Shown here one piece after another: positions 52,755-64,000 of a DNA stretch of 64,000 nt (position 1 is the first letter of the stretch; each line of letters opens with the position of its first letter). The position numbers and the translations under genes are program-made. A model generated the notes under the pieces. That model saw nothing but the letters and a program-made list of their open reading frames with translations, did no database searches and had not been told where the DNA came from. Source of the stretch: Fragum whitleyi (Eukaryota > Mollusca > Bivalvia > Cardiida > Cardiidae); assembly GCA_948146395.1 (NCBI GenBank), contig OX411545.1, positions 24,941,526 to 25,005,525 of the forward strand. Direction: 5' to 3'.

Positions 52755-53391
52755 GAAAGGATCAAATCTTAGATTAAGCTTGTGTGCACTCTTGAGGCCA
52801 CATTCAATGATCAAATGACTTGAAACTTAGTCAGAATGTTTATCTCCATCCAATCTTGGTGAAGATCCAAATTTGGTCAAGTGGGGTCAAAAATGGGGTA
52901 AAGGGGTCAAATCCTAGAAAAAGCTTGTGTGCAATCTAGAGGCCACATCTTTGGCTCAGATGTCTTGAAACTTGGTCAGAATGTCTGTCTCCATGAGAAC
53001 TCAGTCAAGTTAAAAAATAGGTAAAGTTGGGTATAAATGAGGTCAATGGGTCAACTTTAAGAAAAAATCCTTAATTGTTTGCACTCTAGAGGACACATAT
53101 TTGATTTGATTATATTGAAACTTGATCAGAATGTTTGTCTTGAAATTATAGATAAGTTCGAAATAGGCTTAAAAACCCAATACTAAACCTCTTCAAATCT
53201 TGAAGAAAAAAAACTTTATAGGCAACAAATTTGACAATGTCTTGAAATGTAATCAGAATGTTTATCTTCTCAATATCTTGAACTTTTGTTAAGCCAGTCA
53301 TGAATTTCAAATAAGTAGATATGACACTTTGCCACCTTTGTCAACTATATACCTCAGGTGGGCGCTTAAGGGCCAACTATCCTCTTGTTTG
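52755..53391 (+). mobile_element. Truncated hairpin-type element, copy 1
   Basis: Three or four units (GTGTGCAATCTAGAGGCCAC, TTGAAACTTGGTCAGAATGT) are followed by the 3' end CCTCAGGTGGGCGCTTAAGG with CTATCCTCTTGTT. The 5' end is missing. Its interior resembles the element starting at 63654. Confidence 0.65.
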
Positions 53392-53499
53392 GTCTAGAAG
53401 ATATACCCTATTTTATGTTATCCGAAAACATAGAGAGTTTAGTCGGACGCCAACAAGGCCAGTGTTATATCGTATATGTCAATAATTTTAGTTGTGTCC

Positions 53500-53780
53500 A
53501 TCAAGGTTTTTTGTATTCTGATTGTCCTGATGGTTTTATTTCTCAATGGAAACAATTTTGAGTACACAGCCATATTGTAAGCTTCTACACAAAGTAGTCC
53601 CGAAAGACATATGTTTCCTTATAGGAACAATCTTTCATTTCAGCTTCAGGATTTTAATTTGTAAGAAAAGGAGTGAATGACTGTTGATTTCATGAAGGTA
53701 TGAAACTAAAAACCTAATCACTCCCAAGTATGAATCCGCTTTGCGTATTCGAACAGTGTGATTAGGTTTTCAGTTTCTTA
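53500..53780. repeat. GATTAGGTTTT foldback repeat, intact, copy 1
   Basis: GAAACTAAAAACCTAATCAC and GTGTGATTAGGTTTTCAGTT are inverse arms around ATGAATCCGCTTTGCG. The left body has TAGTCCCGAAAGACATATGT. Confidence 0.75.
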
Positions 53781-54423
53781 CCTCAAATAAATCAACAAAT
53801 ACGCTCTCCATCTCTTATTTGATTTGTGAATTATTTTATATGCAAATACAATTGAAATAAAGAGTTACCTCTCTCTGTGTGTTAGTGGGTTTCGTGTGTG
53901 TGCCCTATTTCTGTTCGGGGCATAACTTCTGTTAATTGATGAAGTTCCTAAATAAGGTGACACAGTTGTTTCTCTTGTTCAGTATTGGTGTATTGTGATG
54001 AGTTTGTCAGTATACACCCCATATCAAGGTCAAGACTGACAGTCAAATGAGTCACCGCTAAAAATCAAATATTTGCATCCGCGCCTATGGCACATTTCAA
54101 ATTCCCTTAAATTCCTTGGCAACAAATTTTTAGCTCGACTTTTTTTTTCAAACAAAAAATGAGCTTTTATCGTCTAGGTGGCATGGAATCTGTTTGTGTT
54201 GTTGTTGGTAATGTCATAAACATTATCAACGGTTGAGGAAAATCAGCGCGCTTTGTAGTAATTATACAACATTGTGAAATTGCCAACATGAATGATTTTG
54301 GATTGTTTTTGGAATGGACTTGAATGAGTAAGATGAGTGAGTTTCGGGAGAAATCAAAGGGAGGTAATCCAATATCACTAATTTTGTTCAGGTTTGTTCA
54401 TCCTTAACTAAATAAGCGATATT
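53781..54423. other. Unassigned part of the duplication, copy 1
   Basis: A GTGTGTG-type tract lies at 53875-53905. Nothing else is named. Confidence 0.4.
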
Positions 54424-54743
54424 TAGCTCCACTAGCCAAAGGCCAGCAAGCTATTGTCATGGCCGAGTGTCTGTCAATGGTCCTTGTGTATGTCCATCTA
54501 TGCCTATACTTTTTTAGCTCCACTGGCCAAAGGCCATCGAGCTATTGTCATGACCGAGTGTCCGTCTGTGTGTGCATGCGTCCGTCCTTGCGTAAACTTT
54601 TTTCTTTAAACATCTACTCCCAAACCAATGGGTGGACTTTAATGAAACTTGGTAGAAATGATCCTTGGGTGGCCCTCTTCTTAAATTGTTCAAAGAATTT
54701 TGATTGGCCCCCAAATAAGGTTGTGGCAGGGCGTGGTATTTTT
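54424..54743 (+). mobile_element. AGCTCCACTGG element, 5' pieces only
   Basis: At 54424 AGCTCCACTAGCCAAAGGCC opens one 5' fragment, and at 54516 a second starts AGCTCCACTGGCCAAAGGCC. The second stops at 54743, where an AGCTCACC element is nested. Its 3' half is found only after the second duplicate (61139-62450). Confidence 0.75.
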
Positions 54744-56196
54744 AGCTCACCTGAGCACATCGTGCTCATGGTGAGCTTTTGTGATCATTGAATGTCCGTC
54801 GTCTGTCATGCATCATGTGTCATCTGTCGTGTGTCGTTGGTCGTCTGTCCTCTGTCTCAACAATTTTAGTGTTTACACTCTAGTGGCCACAAATATGGCC
54901 CAATCTTCATGTAACTTGGTCAGAATGTTGGCCAGGTCACAAGGATGAACCCTATAGAAAATGGGAAGGATCTGTGCCAAATCACAGGAAAAGGAGCCTT
55001 AATGACAATTTTCTTGTTTACATTCTAGAGGCCAAAATATGGCCCAATCTTCATGAAACTTGGTCAGAATGTTGACCAGGTCACAAGGATGAACCCTATT
55101 GAAAATGGGAAGGATCCATGCCATATCACGGGAAAAGGGGCCTTAATGACAATTTTCTTGTTGACATCCTAGAGGCCACAAATAAGGCCAAATCTTCATT
55201 AAACTTGGTCACAATGTTGGCCATGTCATAAGGATGAACCCTATTGAAATTGGGAAAGATCCATGCCATATCACAGGAAAAGGGGCCTTAATGACAATTT
55301 TCTTGTTGACATCCTAGAGGCCACAAATATAGCCCAATCTTCATGAAACTTGGTCAGAATATTACCCAGGTCACAAGGATGAACCCTATTGCAAATAGGA
55401 AGGATCCATGCCAAATCATAGGAAAAGGGGCCTTTATGACAATTTTTCTAGTTTATACTCTATAGAGTCCACAAATGTGGTTCAGTCTTCATGAAACTTG
55501 GTCAGAATGTTTGCCAAGTAACAAGGATGAACCCTATTGAAAATGGGAAGGATTCATGCCATATCACGGGAAAAGGGGCTTTAATGACAATTTTTCTTGT
55601 TTATACTCTATAGAGTCCACAAATGTGGTTCAGTCTTCATGAAACTTGGGCAGAATGTTTGCCAAGTAACAAGGATGAACCCTATTGAAAATGGGAAGGA
55701 TTCATGCCATTTCACGGGAAAAGGGGCCTTAATGACAATTTTCTTGTTTATGCTCTAGAAGCCACAAATATGGCCTAATCATCATAAAACCTTGTCAGAT
55801 TGTTGGCCAAGTCACAAGGATGAACCCTATTGAAAATAGGAAAGGATCCATGCCATATCACGGGAAAAGGGGCCTTCAAGACAATTTTCTTTTTTACACT
55901 CTAGAGGCCACAAATATGGCCCAATCTTAATGAAACTTGGTCAGAATGTTGGCTAGGTCACAAGGATGAACCCTCTTGAAATTGGAAAAGATCCATGCCA
56001 TATCACTGGTGAAGAGTCTATTTGATAATTTTCTCGTTTTGACTCTAAAAGCCATAATTTTGGCCCAAACTTCATGAAACAAATGATTTTTGTGTAGAAA
56101 TTATATCCTTTATGACATCTGCCTATTTAATTAGTGTGATGTCCCGGTGTCAAAGAGAGTCAGGTGAGCGATCTAGGACCATCTTGGTCCTCTTGT
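54744..56196 (+). mobile_element. AGCTCACC element, hybrid
   Basis: The 5' part matches the element at 59842 and the 3' part matches the element ending at 51096. The switch is near 55225-55243, within the shared GTCATAAGGATGAACCCT. It has nine to ten internal units. Confidence 0.8.
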
Positions 56197-57854
56197 AGAA
56201 CAGCGCCGACGATATAGTGCCTATTCATCACAGTCACTTAAATAAGTTTTACTATAACCCTTCGAAATTCCACTGAGGCTCATTTCAGAAGATTATGTCT
56301 CCTCTCTTAAACAAACATGAGAAAAATAACATATCATGTTTTCATTAATGATCTCATTAAACATTTCTTACTTGTTGCCTCTCTGTTAATTGATAAAGAA
56401 TTGTATTGACCCGTAATAGGAGGTTACTGTAAGACTAATGTAAATGCTTGTATACACTTGCAATAAAATTTCTCTTAAAAATCATGTTGAAAATATTAAT
56501 TGAAAAAAAATGTCAGCATAATTGTGAGAATTTCTGTGTAGTCATTAAAGAATCAATGTTTACTTACTAAGGGGTTCCTGAAGGTCATACAGTGCACAGG
56601 CATCTAAATATTGATTAGCTAATACTTTCCACTTTTTCTCGATGGGTCAGTTCCAATGGTTAGTGCCAATATTTATATCCCTTACAATATAAGGGTTCTG
56701 TTCAAGACTGTAGTAAGTGTATATACATTGTACATGTGTATATACTTTTACTACAGTCTTGCACCGAACCAGCGAAATTTAACTCATTATATAGTTTTGC
56801 GCTGACCCATGGATCTATCTGTTTACTATAAATGTTTCGAAACTTATTTTCAAGAAAGATTAATAACAGCTTCTGAAGAAGAAAGTTATTACAATTTAAA
56901 AAATTGGCATTTCTTACATGCTAACAAAATGATATCTTTTAGATGCTTTTACAAATGGCATCGCAAAATAATTTCTTAGAAAAGATGGTTTGAAAAGGAA
57001 CTACAATCACTTTCATTTTGCTGGACAAATGTAAACTGATTGTTATATATAAATATAAGGGTACCTACATTTGTTTTAAGTAACCACTAAGACTCAAGCT
57101 TGAGTTTGCGGGAATCTAAAACATAGTGTTAGCTGCCAACCAAAATGTTATATCTACACTATGTCATCTTGGTAGCCTAAAGATCACTGTTGTTTGATTT
57201 GGTCTCAATTCTTTATCATTAAGAGAGTATACATATAGTTATTACATCATGAAATTGACAATCATTGTGCTCAAAACCATTCAAAATTGCTTGCTCATTA
57301 TCTAAACATTCACTCCAAACACTCACTCCTATCACTCCAACATTCTTCAAAAGAGCTTTGAAATTATTTGAAATGATAAAGATTTCCATCATATTGGTCA
57401 TATAATTGCATTATTTTATTGGCTGGTGTTGAATTGTAAGTGTCTGATTTGTCCAGGAAGACACAAAATCAATGAAATATGTAGATATTATTAAAGGGAG
57501 GTAAAAATAATCACTAATTTTGTCCGAAATATTGAATATGTTTTACTTCCCTTGAAATTCATTCAAAACTTGCTCCACGCACTAATTCAATTTCATTCCT
57601 AATTAATTAAAAAATAATTCAACTTGTCAATTTCATGATGTTTTTAAATATTGGCAACTCAACTATGCAACCTTTTTCATATCATTTTTGCACTTGTTTA
57701 CCCATAAATCATCTATGTTTTTGTAGATAATTGAAAATAACTAAAGTCAATTAATATGTAAAATGAAAAATAAAATATTTTATATACAACCTTAAAATGT
57801 GTTTGCTTATATGTTTTTCAGTTATTGAATATTTTATACTTGATATGTATATCT
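56197..57854. other. Non-element part of 5.1-kb duplication, copy 2
   Basis: Same content as 51097-52754, palindrome at 56694-56768. The open frame corresponding to 51709-51939 has a stop here (GAG to TAG) at codon 57. Confidence 0.5.
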
Positions 57855-58491
57855 GAAAGGATCAAATCTTAGATTAAGCTTGTGTGCACTCTTGAGGCCA
57901 CATTCAATGATCAAATGACTTGAAACTTAGTCAGAATGTTTATCTCCATCCAATCTTGGTGAAGATCCAAATTTGGTCAAGTGGGGTCAAAAATGGGGTA
58001 AAGGGGTCAAATCCTAGAAAAAGCTTGTGTGCAATCTAGAGGCCACATCTTTGGCTCAGATGTCTTGAAACTTGGTCAGAATGTCTGTCTCCATGAGAAC
58101 TCAGTCAAGTTAAAAAATAGGTAAAGTTGGGTATTAATGAGGTCAATGGGTCAACTTTAAGAAAAAATCCTTAATTGTTTGCACTCTAGAGGACACATAT
58201 TTGATTTGATTATATTGAAACTTGATCAGAATGTTTGTCTTGAAATTATAGATAAGTTCGAAATAGGCTTAAAAACCCAATACGAAACCTCTTCAAATCT
58301 TGAAGAAAAAAAACTTTATAGGCAACAAATTTGACAATGTCTTGAAATGTAATCAGAATGTTTATCTTCTCAATATCTTGAACTTTTGTTAAGCCAGTCA
58401 TGAATTTCAAATAAGTAGATATGACACTTTGCCACCTTTGTCAACTATATACCTCAGTTGGGCGCTTAAGGGCCAACTATCCTCTTGTTTG
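57855..58491 (+). mobile_element. Truncated hairpin-type element, copy 2
   Basis: Duplicate of 52755-53391 with single-base changes. Confidence 0.65.
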
Positions 58492-58599
58492 GTCTAGAAG
58501 ATATACCCTATTTTATGTTATCCGAAAACATAGAGAGTTTAGTCGGACGCCAACAAGGCCAGTGTTATATCGTATATGCCAATAATTTTAGTTGTGTCC

Positions 58600-58880
58600 A
58601 TCAAGGTTTTTTGTATTCTGATTGTCCTGATGGTTTTATTTCTCAATGGAAACAATTTTGAGTACACAGCCATATTGTAAGCTTCCACACAAAGTAGTCC
58701 CGAAAGACATATGTTTCCTTATAGGAACAATCTTTCATTTCAGCTTCAGGATTTTAATTTGTAAGAAATGGAGTGAATGACTGTTGATTTCATGAAGGTA
58801 TGAAACTAAAAACCTAATCACTCCCTAGTATGAATCCGCTTTGCGTATTCGAACAGTGTGATTAGGTTTTCAGTTTCTTA
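58600..58880. repeat. GATTAGGTTTT foldback repeat, intact, copy 2
   Basis: Duplicate of 53500-53780. Confidence 0.75.
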
Positions 58881-59521
58881 CCTCAAATAAATCAACAAAT
58901 ACGCTCTCCATCTCTTATTTGATTTGTGAATTATTTTATATGCAAATACAATTGAAATAAAGAGTTACCTCTCTCTGTGTGTTAGTGGGTTTCGTGTGTG
59001 TGCCCTATTTCTGTTCGGGGCATAACTTCTGTTAATTGATGAAGTTCCTAAATAAGGTGACACAGTTGTTTCTCTTGGTCAGTATTGGTGTATTGTGATG
59101 AGTTTGTCAGTATACACCCCATATCAAGGTCAAGACTGACGGTCAAATGAGTCACCGCTAAAAATCAAATATTTGCATCCGCGCCTATGGCACATTTCAA
59201 ATTCCCTTAAATTCCTTGGCAACAAATTTTTAGCTCGGCTTTTTTTTAAACAAAAAATGAGCTTTTATCGTCTAGGTGGCATGGAATCTGTTTGTGTTGT
59301 TGTGTGTGTTGTCATAAACAATATCAACGGTTGAGGAAAATCAGCGCGCTTTGTAGTAATTATACAACATTGTGAAATTGCCAACATAAATGATTTTGGA
59401 TTGTTTTTGGAATGGACTTGAATGAGTAAGATGAGTGAGTTTCGGGAGAAATCAAAGGGAGGTAATCCAATATCACTAATTTTGTTCAGGTTTGTTCATC
59501 CTTAACTAAATAAGCGATATT
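58881..59521. other. Unassigned part of the duplication, copy 2
   Basis: Duplicate of 53781-54423 with small changes (for example GTGTGTGTT at 59301). Nothing else is named. Confidence 0.4.
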
Positions 59522-59613
59522 TAGCTCCACTAGCCAAAGGCCAGCAAGCTATTGTCATGGCCGAGTGTCTGTCAATGGTCCTTGTGTATGTCCATCTATG
59601 CCTATACTTTTTT

Positions 59614-62450
59614 AGCTCCACTGGCCAAAGGCCATCGAGCTATTGTCATGGCCGAGTGTCCGTCTGTGCGTGCATGCGTCCGTCCTTGCGTAAACTTTTT
59701 TCTTTAAACATCTACTCCCAAACCAATGGGTGGACTTTAATGAAACTTGGTAGAAATGATCCTTGGGTGGCCCTCTTCTTAAATTGTTCAAAGAATTTTG
59801 ATTGGCCCCCAAATAAGGTTGTGGCAGGGCGTGGTATTTTTAGCTCACCTGAGCACATCGTGCTCATGAAGAGCTTTTGTGATCATTGAATGTCCGTCGT
59901 CTGTCATGCATCGTGTGTCATCTGTCGTGTGTCGTTGGTCGTCTGTCCTCTGTCTCAACAATTTTAGTGTTTACACTCTAGTGGCCACAAATATGGCCCA
60001 ATCTTCATGTAACTTGGTCAGAATGTTGGCCAGGTCACAAGGATGAACCCTATTGAAAATGGGAAGGATCTGTGCCAAATCACAGGAAAAGGAGCCTTAA
60101 TGACAATTTTCTTGTTTACATTCTAGAGGCCAAAATATGGCCCAATCTTCATGAAACTTGGTCAGAATGTTGACCAGGTCACAAGGATGAACCCTATTGA
60201 AAATGGGAAGGATCCATGCCATATCACGGGAAAAGGGGCCTTAATGACAATTTTCTTGTTGACATCCTAGAGGCCACAAATAAGGCCAAATCTTCATTAA
60301 ACTTGGTCACAATGTTGGCCAGGTCATAAGGATGAACCCTTTTGAAAATGGGAATGATCTATGCCATATCATTGGAAAAGGGGCCTTGATGACAATTTTC
60401 TTGTTTACACTCTAGAGGCCATAAATATGGCCCAATCTTCATGAAACTTGGTCAGAATGTATGTCAGGTCACAAGGAATATCCCTATAGAAAATGGGAAG
60501 GATCCATGCCATATCATAGGAAAAGGGGCCTTAAAGACAATTTTCTTGTTTACACTAGAGGCCACAAATATGGCCCAATCTTCATGAAACTTGGTCAGAA
60601 TAATGGCCAAATCACAAGGATGAAACCGATTGAAAATGGGAAAGATCCATGCCATATCACAGGTAAAGGGGCCTTAACGACAATTATCTTGTTTACACTC
60701 TAGAGGCCATAATTATTGCCCAATTTTTATGAAACTTGGTCAGAATATTGACCAGGTCACAAGGATTAACCCTATTGAAAATGGGAAGGATCCATGCTAT
60801 ATCACAGGAAAAGGGGTCGTAACGACAGCTATCTTTTTAAGCTCTAGAGGCCACAAATAAGGCCCAATCTTCATGAAACTTGGTCGGAATGTTGGTCAAG
60901 TCACAAAAATGAACCCTTTTGAAAATGGAAAGGATCCATGCCATATCACAAAAAAGGGGCCTTGATGATAATTTTCTTGTTACAACTCAAGAGGCCACAA
61001 TTTTAGCCCAAACTTTTTGAAATTTGGTTTGGTGTTGAAATTATCTCCTTTATGAGATCTGCCTATTTAAATGATTTGATGTCCTAGGGTTCAAAGAGAC
61101 TCAGGTGAGCAATCTGGGACCATCATGGTCCTCTTGTTACACTTTGAAATCTTTAAAAATCTTCTCCTGCCAAACCATTTGGCCGATTTCAGTGTAACTT
61201 GGCATGCATGTTCCTTGGGTGACCCTTTACTTAAATTGTTCAAGAAATTTTGATTGGCCCTTAAATATGGGCGTGGCAGGGAGGGGCTTATTTTGTGCCC
61301 AAAATCTTTGAACAACATCTTCTCCTGAACCACTGGGCCGATTTCAATGAAGCTTTACCAGGATGTTCCTTGGGTGACCCTTTACTTAAATTATTAAAGA
61401 AATTTTGATTGGTCCATAAATATGGGCGTGGTAGGGCGGGGCTCATTTTGAGGCCCAAATTTTTGAATGATATCTCCTCTGGAACCACTCAGCCAATTTC
61501 AATGAAACTTAAACAGAATGTTTCTTGGGTGATTATTTACTTAAGTTGTTCAAGAAATTTTGATTGGTCCATAAATATGGGCATGACAGGCGGGGCCTAT
61601 TTTGAGCCCGAAATCTTTGAACATCTCCTTCTGAACCTTATGTTTTAATAAGATGGGTAAAGGGTTGCAGGTTCATTGTGATTGAGTATTTTGGTGCAAT
61701 ATCAAAACTTGGTAGATATGATCCTTGGGTGACCTTATTTTTAAATTGTTAAAGAAATTTTGATTGACCCCAAAATATGGGGGTGACAGGGTGGGACACT
61801 TTTTCACATAAAATTCTTTAAAAAATCTTCTCCTCAAAAACCATTGGGCTGATTTCAATCAAACTTGGCATGGATGTTCCTTGGGTGAGCCTTTACTTAA
61901 ATTGTTCAAGAAGTTTTGATTGGCCCCCATATATGGGCATGGCAAAGTGTGGCATTTTTTCAGGCTAAAGTCTTAAAAAAATCTTCTACTCAAAATAATT
62001 GAACCGATCTCAATGAACCTTGGCATGGATGCTCCTTGGTTGATCTTTTACTTAAATTGTTCAAGAATTTGTGATTGACCTTCAAATATTGGTGTGGCAG
62101 GGTGGGTATCTTTTTAGTTAAAATCTTTAAAAGTCTTTTCCTCCCAAACCATTGGGTAGATTTCAATGAAATTTGGTATAGATGTTCTTTGGTTGACCCT
62201 TTACTGAAGAAATTTCGATTGACCCCCAAATATGGGTGTGGCAGGTTGGGGCATTCTTTTCACATTAAAATTTTTAAAAATCTTCTCGTCCCAAACCATT
62301 GGGCTGATTTCAATGAAACATGTCATAATTGTTCCTTGGGTGAGCCTTTACCTAATTCTTTCAAAAAAAAAATTTGATTGACCCCCAAATATAGGCGTTG
62401 CAGGGCTAAAGTCTTATTAAAGCCAGTGGAGCGATACAGGAGTTCTTGTT
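59614..62450 (+). mobile_element. AGCTCCACTGG element interrupted by an AGCTCACC element
   Basis: The left part is 59614-59841 and the right part 61139-62450. The units (TTGATTGGCCCCCAAATA, CTCCTGAACCACTGGGCCGA) continue across the nested element. The 3' end has AGCCAGTGGAGCGATACAGG, the inverse of the 5' end, then AGTTCTTGTT. Confidence 0.8.
59842..61138 (+). mobile_element. AGCTCACC element nested in an AGCTCCACTGG element
   Basis: The 5' end is AGCTCACCTGAGCACATCGT. It has eight units. The 3' end has CAGGTGAGCAATCTGGGACC, ATGGTCCT and CTCTTGTT. It is the downstream partner of the 5.1-kb duplication. Confidence 0.8.
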
Positions 62451-63653
62451 ATTCAATAAAATAAGCTTATAATATGACCTACGTCGCCGAAGTGAAAAAA
62501 ATCCGTTTAATATTTTTGATATTACACGGGTGTTATTACACTAGTGGAATATTTATGCAAATGAGCTCAGAGAGAATAGCAACGTTATTTCGTAACCGCG
62601 AAAATGACGTCATAATCTATGTTTTGTGACGTCATTTTAACGGCGTAAAATTGAAAGGTTGAATTTCTAGAATTTTGACGATTTTTCGCTAAAATTCGGG
62701 TCATATTACAAACAGATTATAAAATTTTTGCTAATAAAATAGACTACAGAATGTATTAAGGTCGTCATCTAAAACAGATAAAAACTCGGCGCAGCCTCGT
62801 TTTTATCTGTTTATAGATGGCTCTTTAAATAAATTCAGTATTCAATGACCACTCATTCAATATCCTCTATCTATTTCATCGACTGTTCAATTGACAGCCA
62901 CCCTCGGATACCCCTTGGTCTCCTTATTTGCTACGCTATCGCCGATAGAGCGTAGCATATAGGGAGAACCTGGGGTATCCGAGGTCAATATACATTAGTA
63001 ACATCTTAATTATTCGGTCGATTCTAGGTCTTTACTATTGGAATCCAGATTCCAATAAAAGAATAACAACATTGGTATTTAATTTTCCTGTATTTCCAAA
63101 ATTATGTCGTTTTGTAAGAAGCGGAATGATAAGGAGCTTTAAATGAAAATTTTAATTCATTTTTATAAGAAAAGTAACCTTAAATTAATGGTTGAAATTT
63201 ACACAAAAAGGGCAGGATAGGGAGTATAAAATCAATTACGGCGAATAGTCAAAAGCCAAAGAAATATTATTTTCTGTGACTTTTTCTCTTTATTGGTCGC
63301 CTTTTCATGAAATGTGCCATATTTGGCCTGTTATAGCCTTATGAGAAGGATACTTAAATCTTATAGGCACTTGCTATGAGCCGTATGTGTTGTTAATTAG
63401 TCTCTAAAACTCTTCATATATTAGAGCACCTTTTTGACCTAAAGTATGCGCGTAAGAAGTATGTTTGATGGTCAATAATTGTCATTGATAGCTTAGGTGA
63501 AATCTTTATTTTGATTACCTTAACGAACGAATTAAATTAATGTCTAATGATGAGGCTGCAAAATAATTGTTTCATTCAATAATGTTAAATAAACTTTAAC
63601 TCGACAGGAAAGTCTCAAAGATTTAGGCTAGTAAAACTGTGTGCCCATTTTAT
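62451..63653. repeat. Spacer with three palindromes
   Basis: The 62765-62819 stretch pairs CATCTAAAACAGATAAAAAC with GTTTTTATCTGTTTATAGATG-type arms. The 62902-62984 stretch pairs CCTCGGATACCCC and GCTACGCTAT with ATAGAGCGTAGC and GGGGTATCCGAGG. The 63036-63057 stretch is TATTGGAATC-ca-GATTCCAATA. TGACGTCA-like motifs lie at 62605-62640. The remainder is unassigned. Confidence 0.65.
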
Positions 63654-64000
63654 AGCTCAACTGAGCACGAAGTGCTCAAGGCGAGAAGCTATTTTGGTTA
63701 GGTGGATGTCCGTCGTCCACCGTCCGTCTTGCGACGTCCGTCGTCAACATTTGGCTTGCTTGCACTATAGAGGCCACATTTTCACCCGATTTACCTGAAA
63801 TTTGGTCAGAATAAAATCGTCTAGATAAAATCTCGCTTAAGTTTGAAATTTAGGCAGGGTCAAAAACTAGATCATAGAGTCAAATCTCAGAACAAATCTT
63901 GTATGCACTCAAGAGGCTACATTTTTCGCCCAATCAGCATAAAATTTGGTCAAATAATTGTCTTGATAGAATCTCGGACGAGTTGAAAATTGGGTCAACT
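63654..64000 (+). mobile_element. AGCTCAACTGAGCAC element, cut by window end
   Basis: The 5' hairpin is GCTCAACTGAGCAC-gaa-GTGCTCAAGGCGAG, followed by a GTCCGTCGTC leader and the first units (GCACTATAGAGGCCACATTT). It continues beyond the window. Confidence 0.75.

Larger units (their letters stand above)
50270..60330 (+). repeat. Tandem duplication, period about 5.1 kb
   Basis: Copy 1 runs about 50270-55230 and copy 2 about 55230-60330. They differ by scattered single bases and one extra ~146-bp internal unit in copy 2 (near 55740-55880). The offset is 4,954 bp before that unit and 5,100 bp after it. Copy 1 and copy 2 include the sequences 51097-54743 and 56197-59841. Confidence 0.9.

Noticed and set aside
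54459..54791. 110-codon open frame repeated at 59557-59889
   Set aside because: It crosses the junction between two mobile elements and reflects their leaders, not a gene.

Overview
The window looks like nuclear DNA from a bivalve mollusc, probably a heterodont clam. The support is an intron-rich, AT-rich gene, very dense short mobile elements, and repeat families of a type I associate with bivalves (hairpin-ended elements carrying ~145-bp internal repeats, and tRNA-derived SINEs). The species assignment is inference.

One protein-coding gene is supported. It lies on the + strand from 780 to 40919, in 30 exons, and is cut at its 5' end by the window edge. Joining the exons with GT-AG splicing keeps one reading frame for 5,186 bp (1,727 whole codons plus the stop). 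The product has the second half of one Ig domain, one complete Ig domain, 13 fibronectin type III (FN3) domains, one transmembrane helix, and a cytoplasmic tail with acidic and polyproline stretches that ends in GFSSFV. Thirteen FN3 domains followed by that C-terminus identify the homophilic adhesion receptor Sidekick. The missing 5' part would encode the signal peptide, Ig1-4 and half of Ig5.

The introns (1-40616) and the whole 23 kb downstream of the gene (40920-64000) are filled with non-coding repeats. The main class is a group of hairpin-ended elements, several with GTCC-rich leaders and internal tandem units. All share one plan: a T-rich flank, a 5' hairpin, an inverted copy of its left arm near the 3' end, in most a second short hairpin, and usually a CTCTTGT(T) terminus. 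This resembles Helentron-associated (HINE or 'pearl') elements. Other classes are foldback MITEs, TTAA-flanked piggyBac-like MITEs, two tRNA-derived SINE families, and a 4.6-kb element with inverted ends in the largest intron. Several elements are nested, so relative insertion order can be read.

From 47.9 to 62.5 kb there are two tandem duplications with periods of ~1,014 bp and ~5,100 bp. Both have breakpoints inside same-family hairpin-ended elements and left hybrid elements, as expected from unequal crossover. An intron just upstream of the FN3-12 exon contains a decayed tandem copy of that exon. No rRNA, CRISPR, viral or toxin gene was seen.
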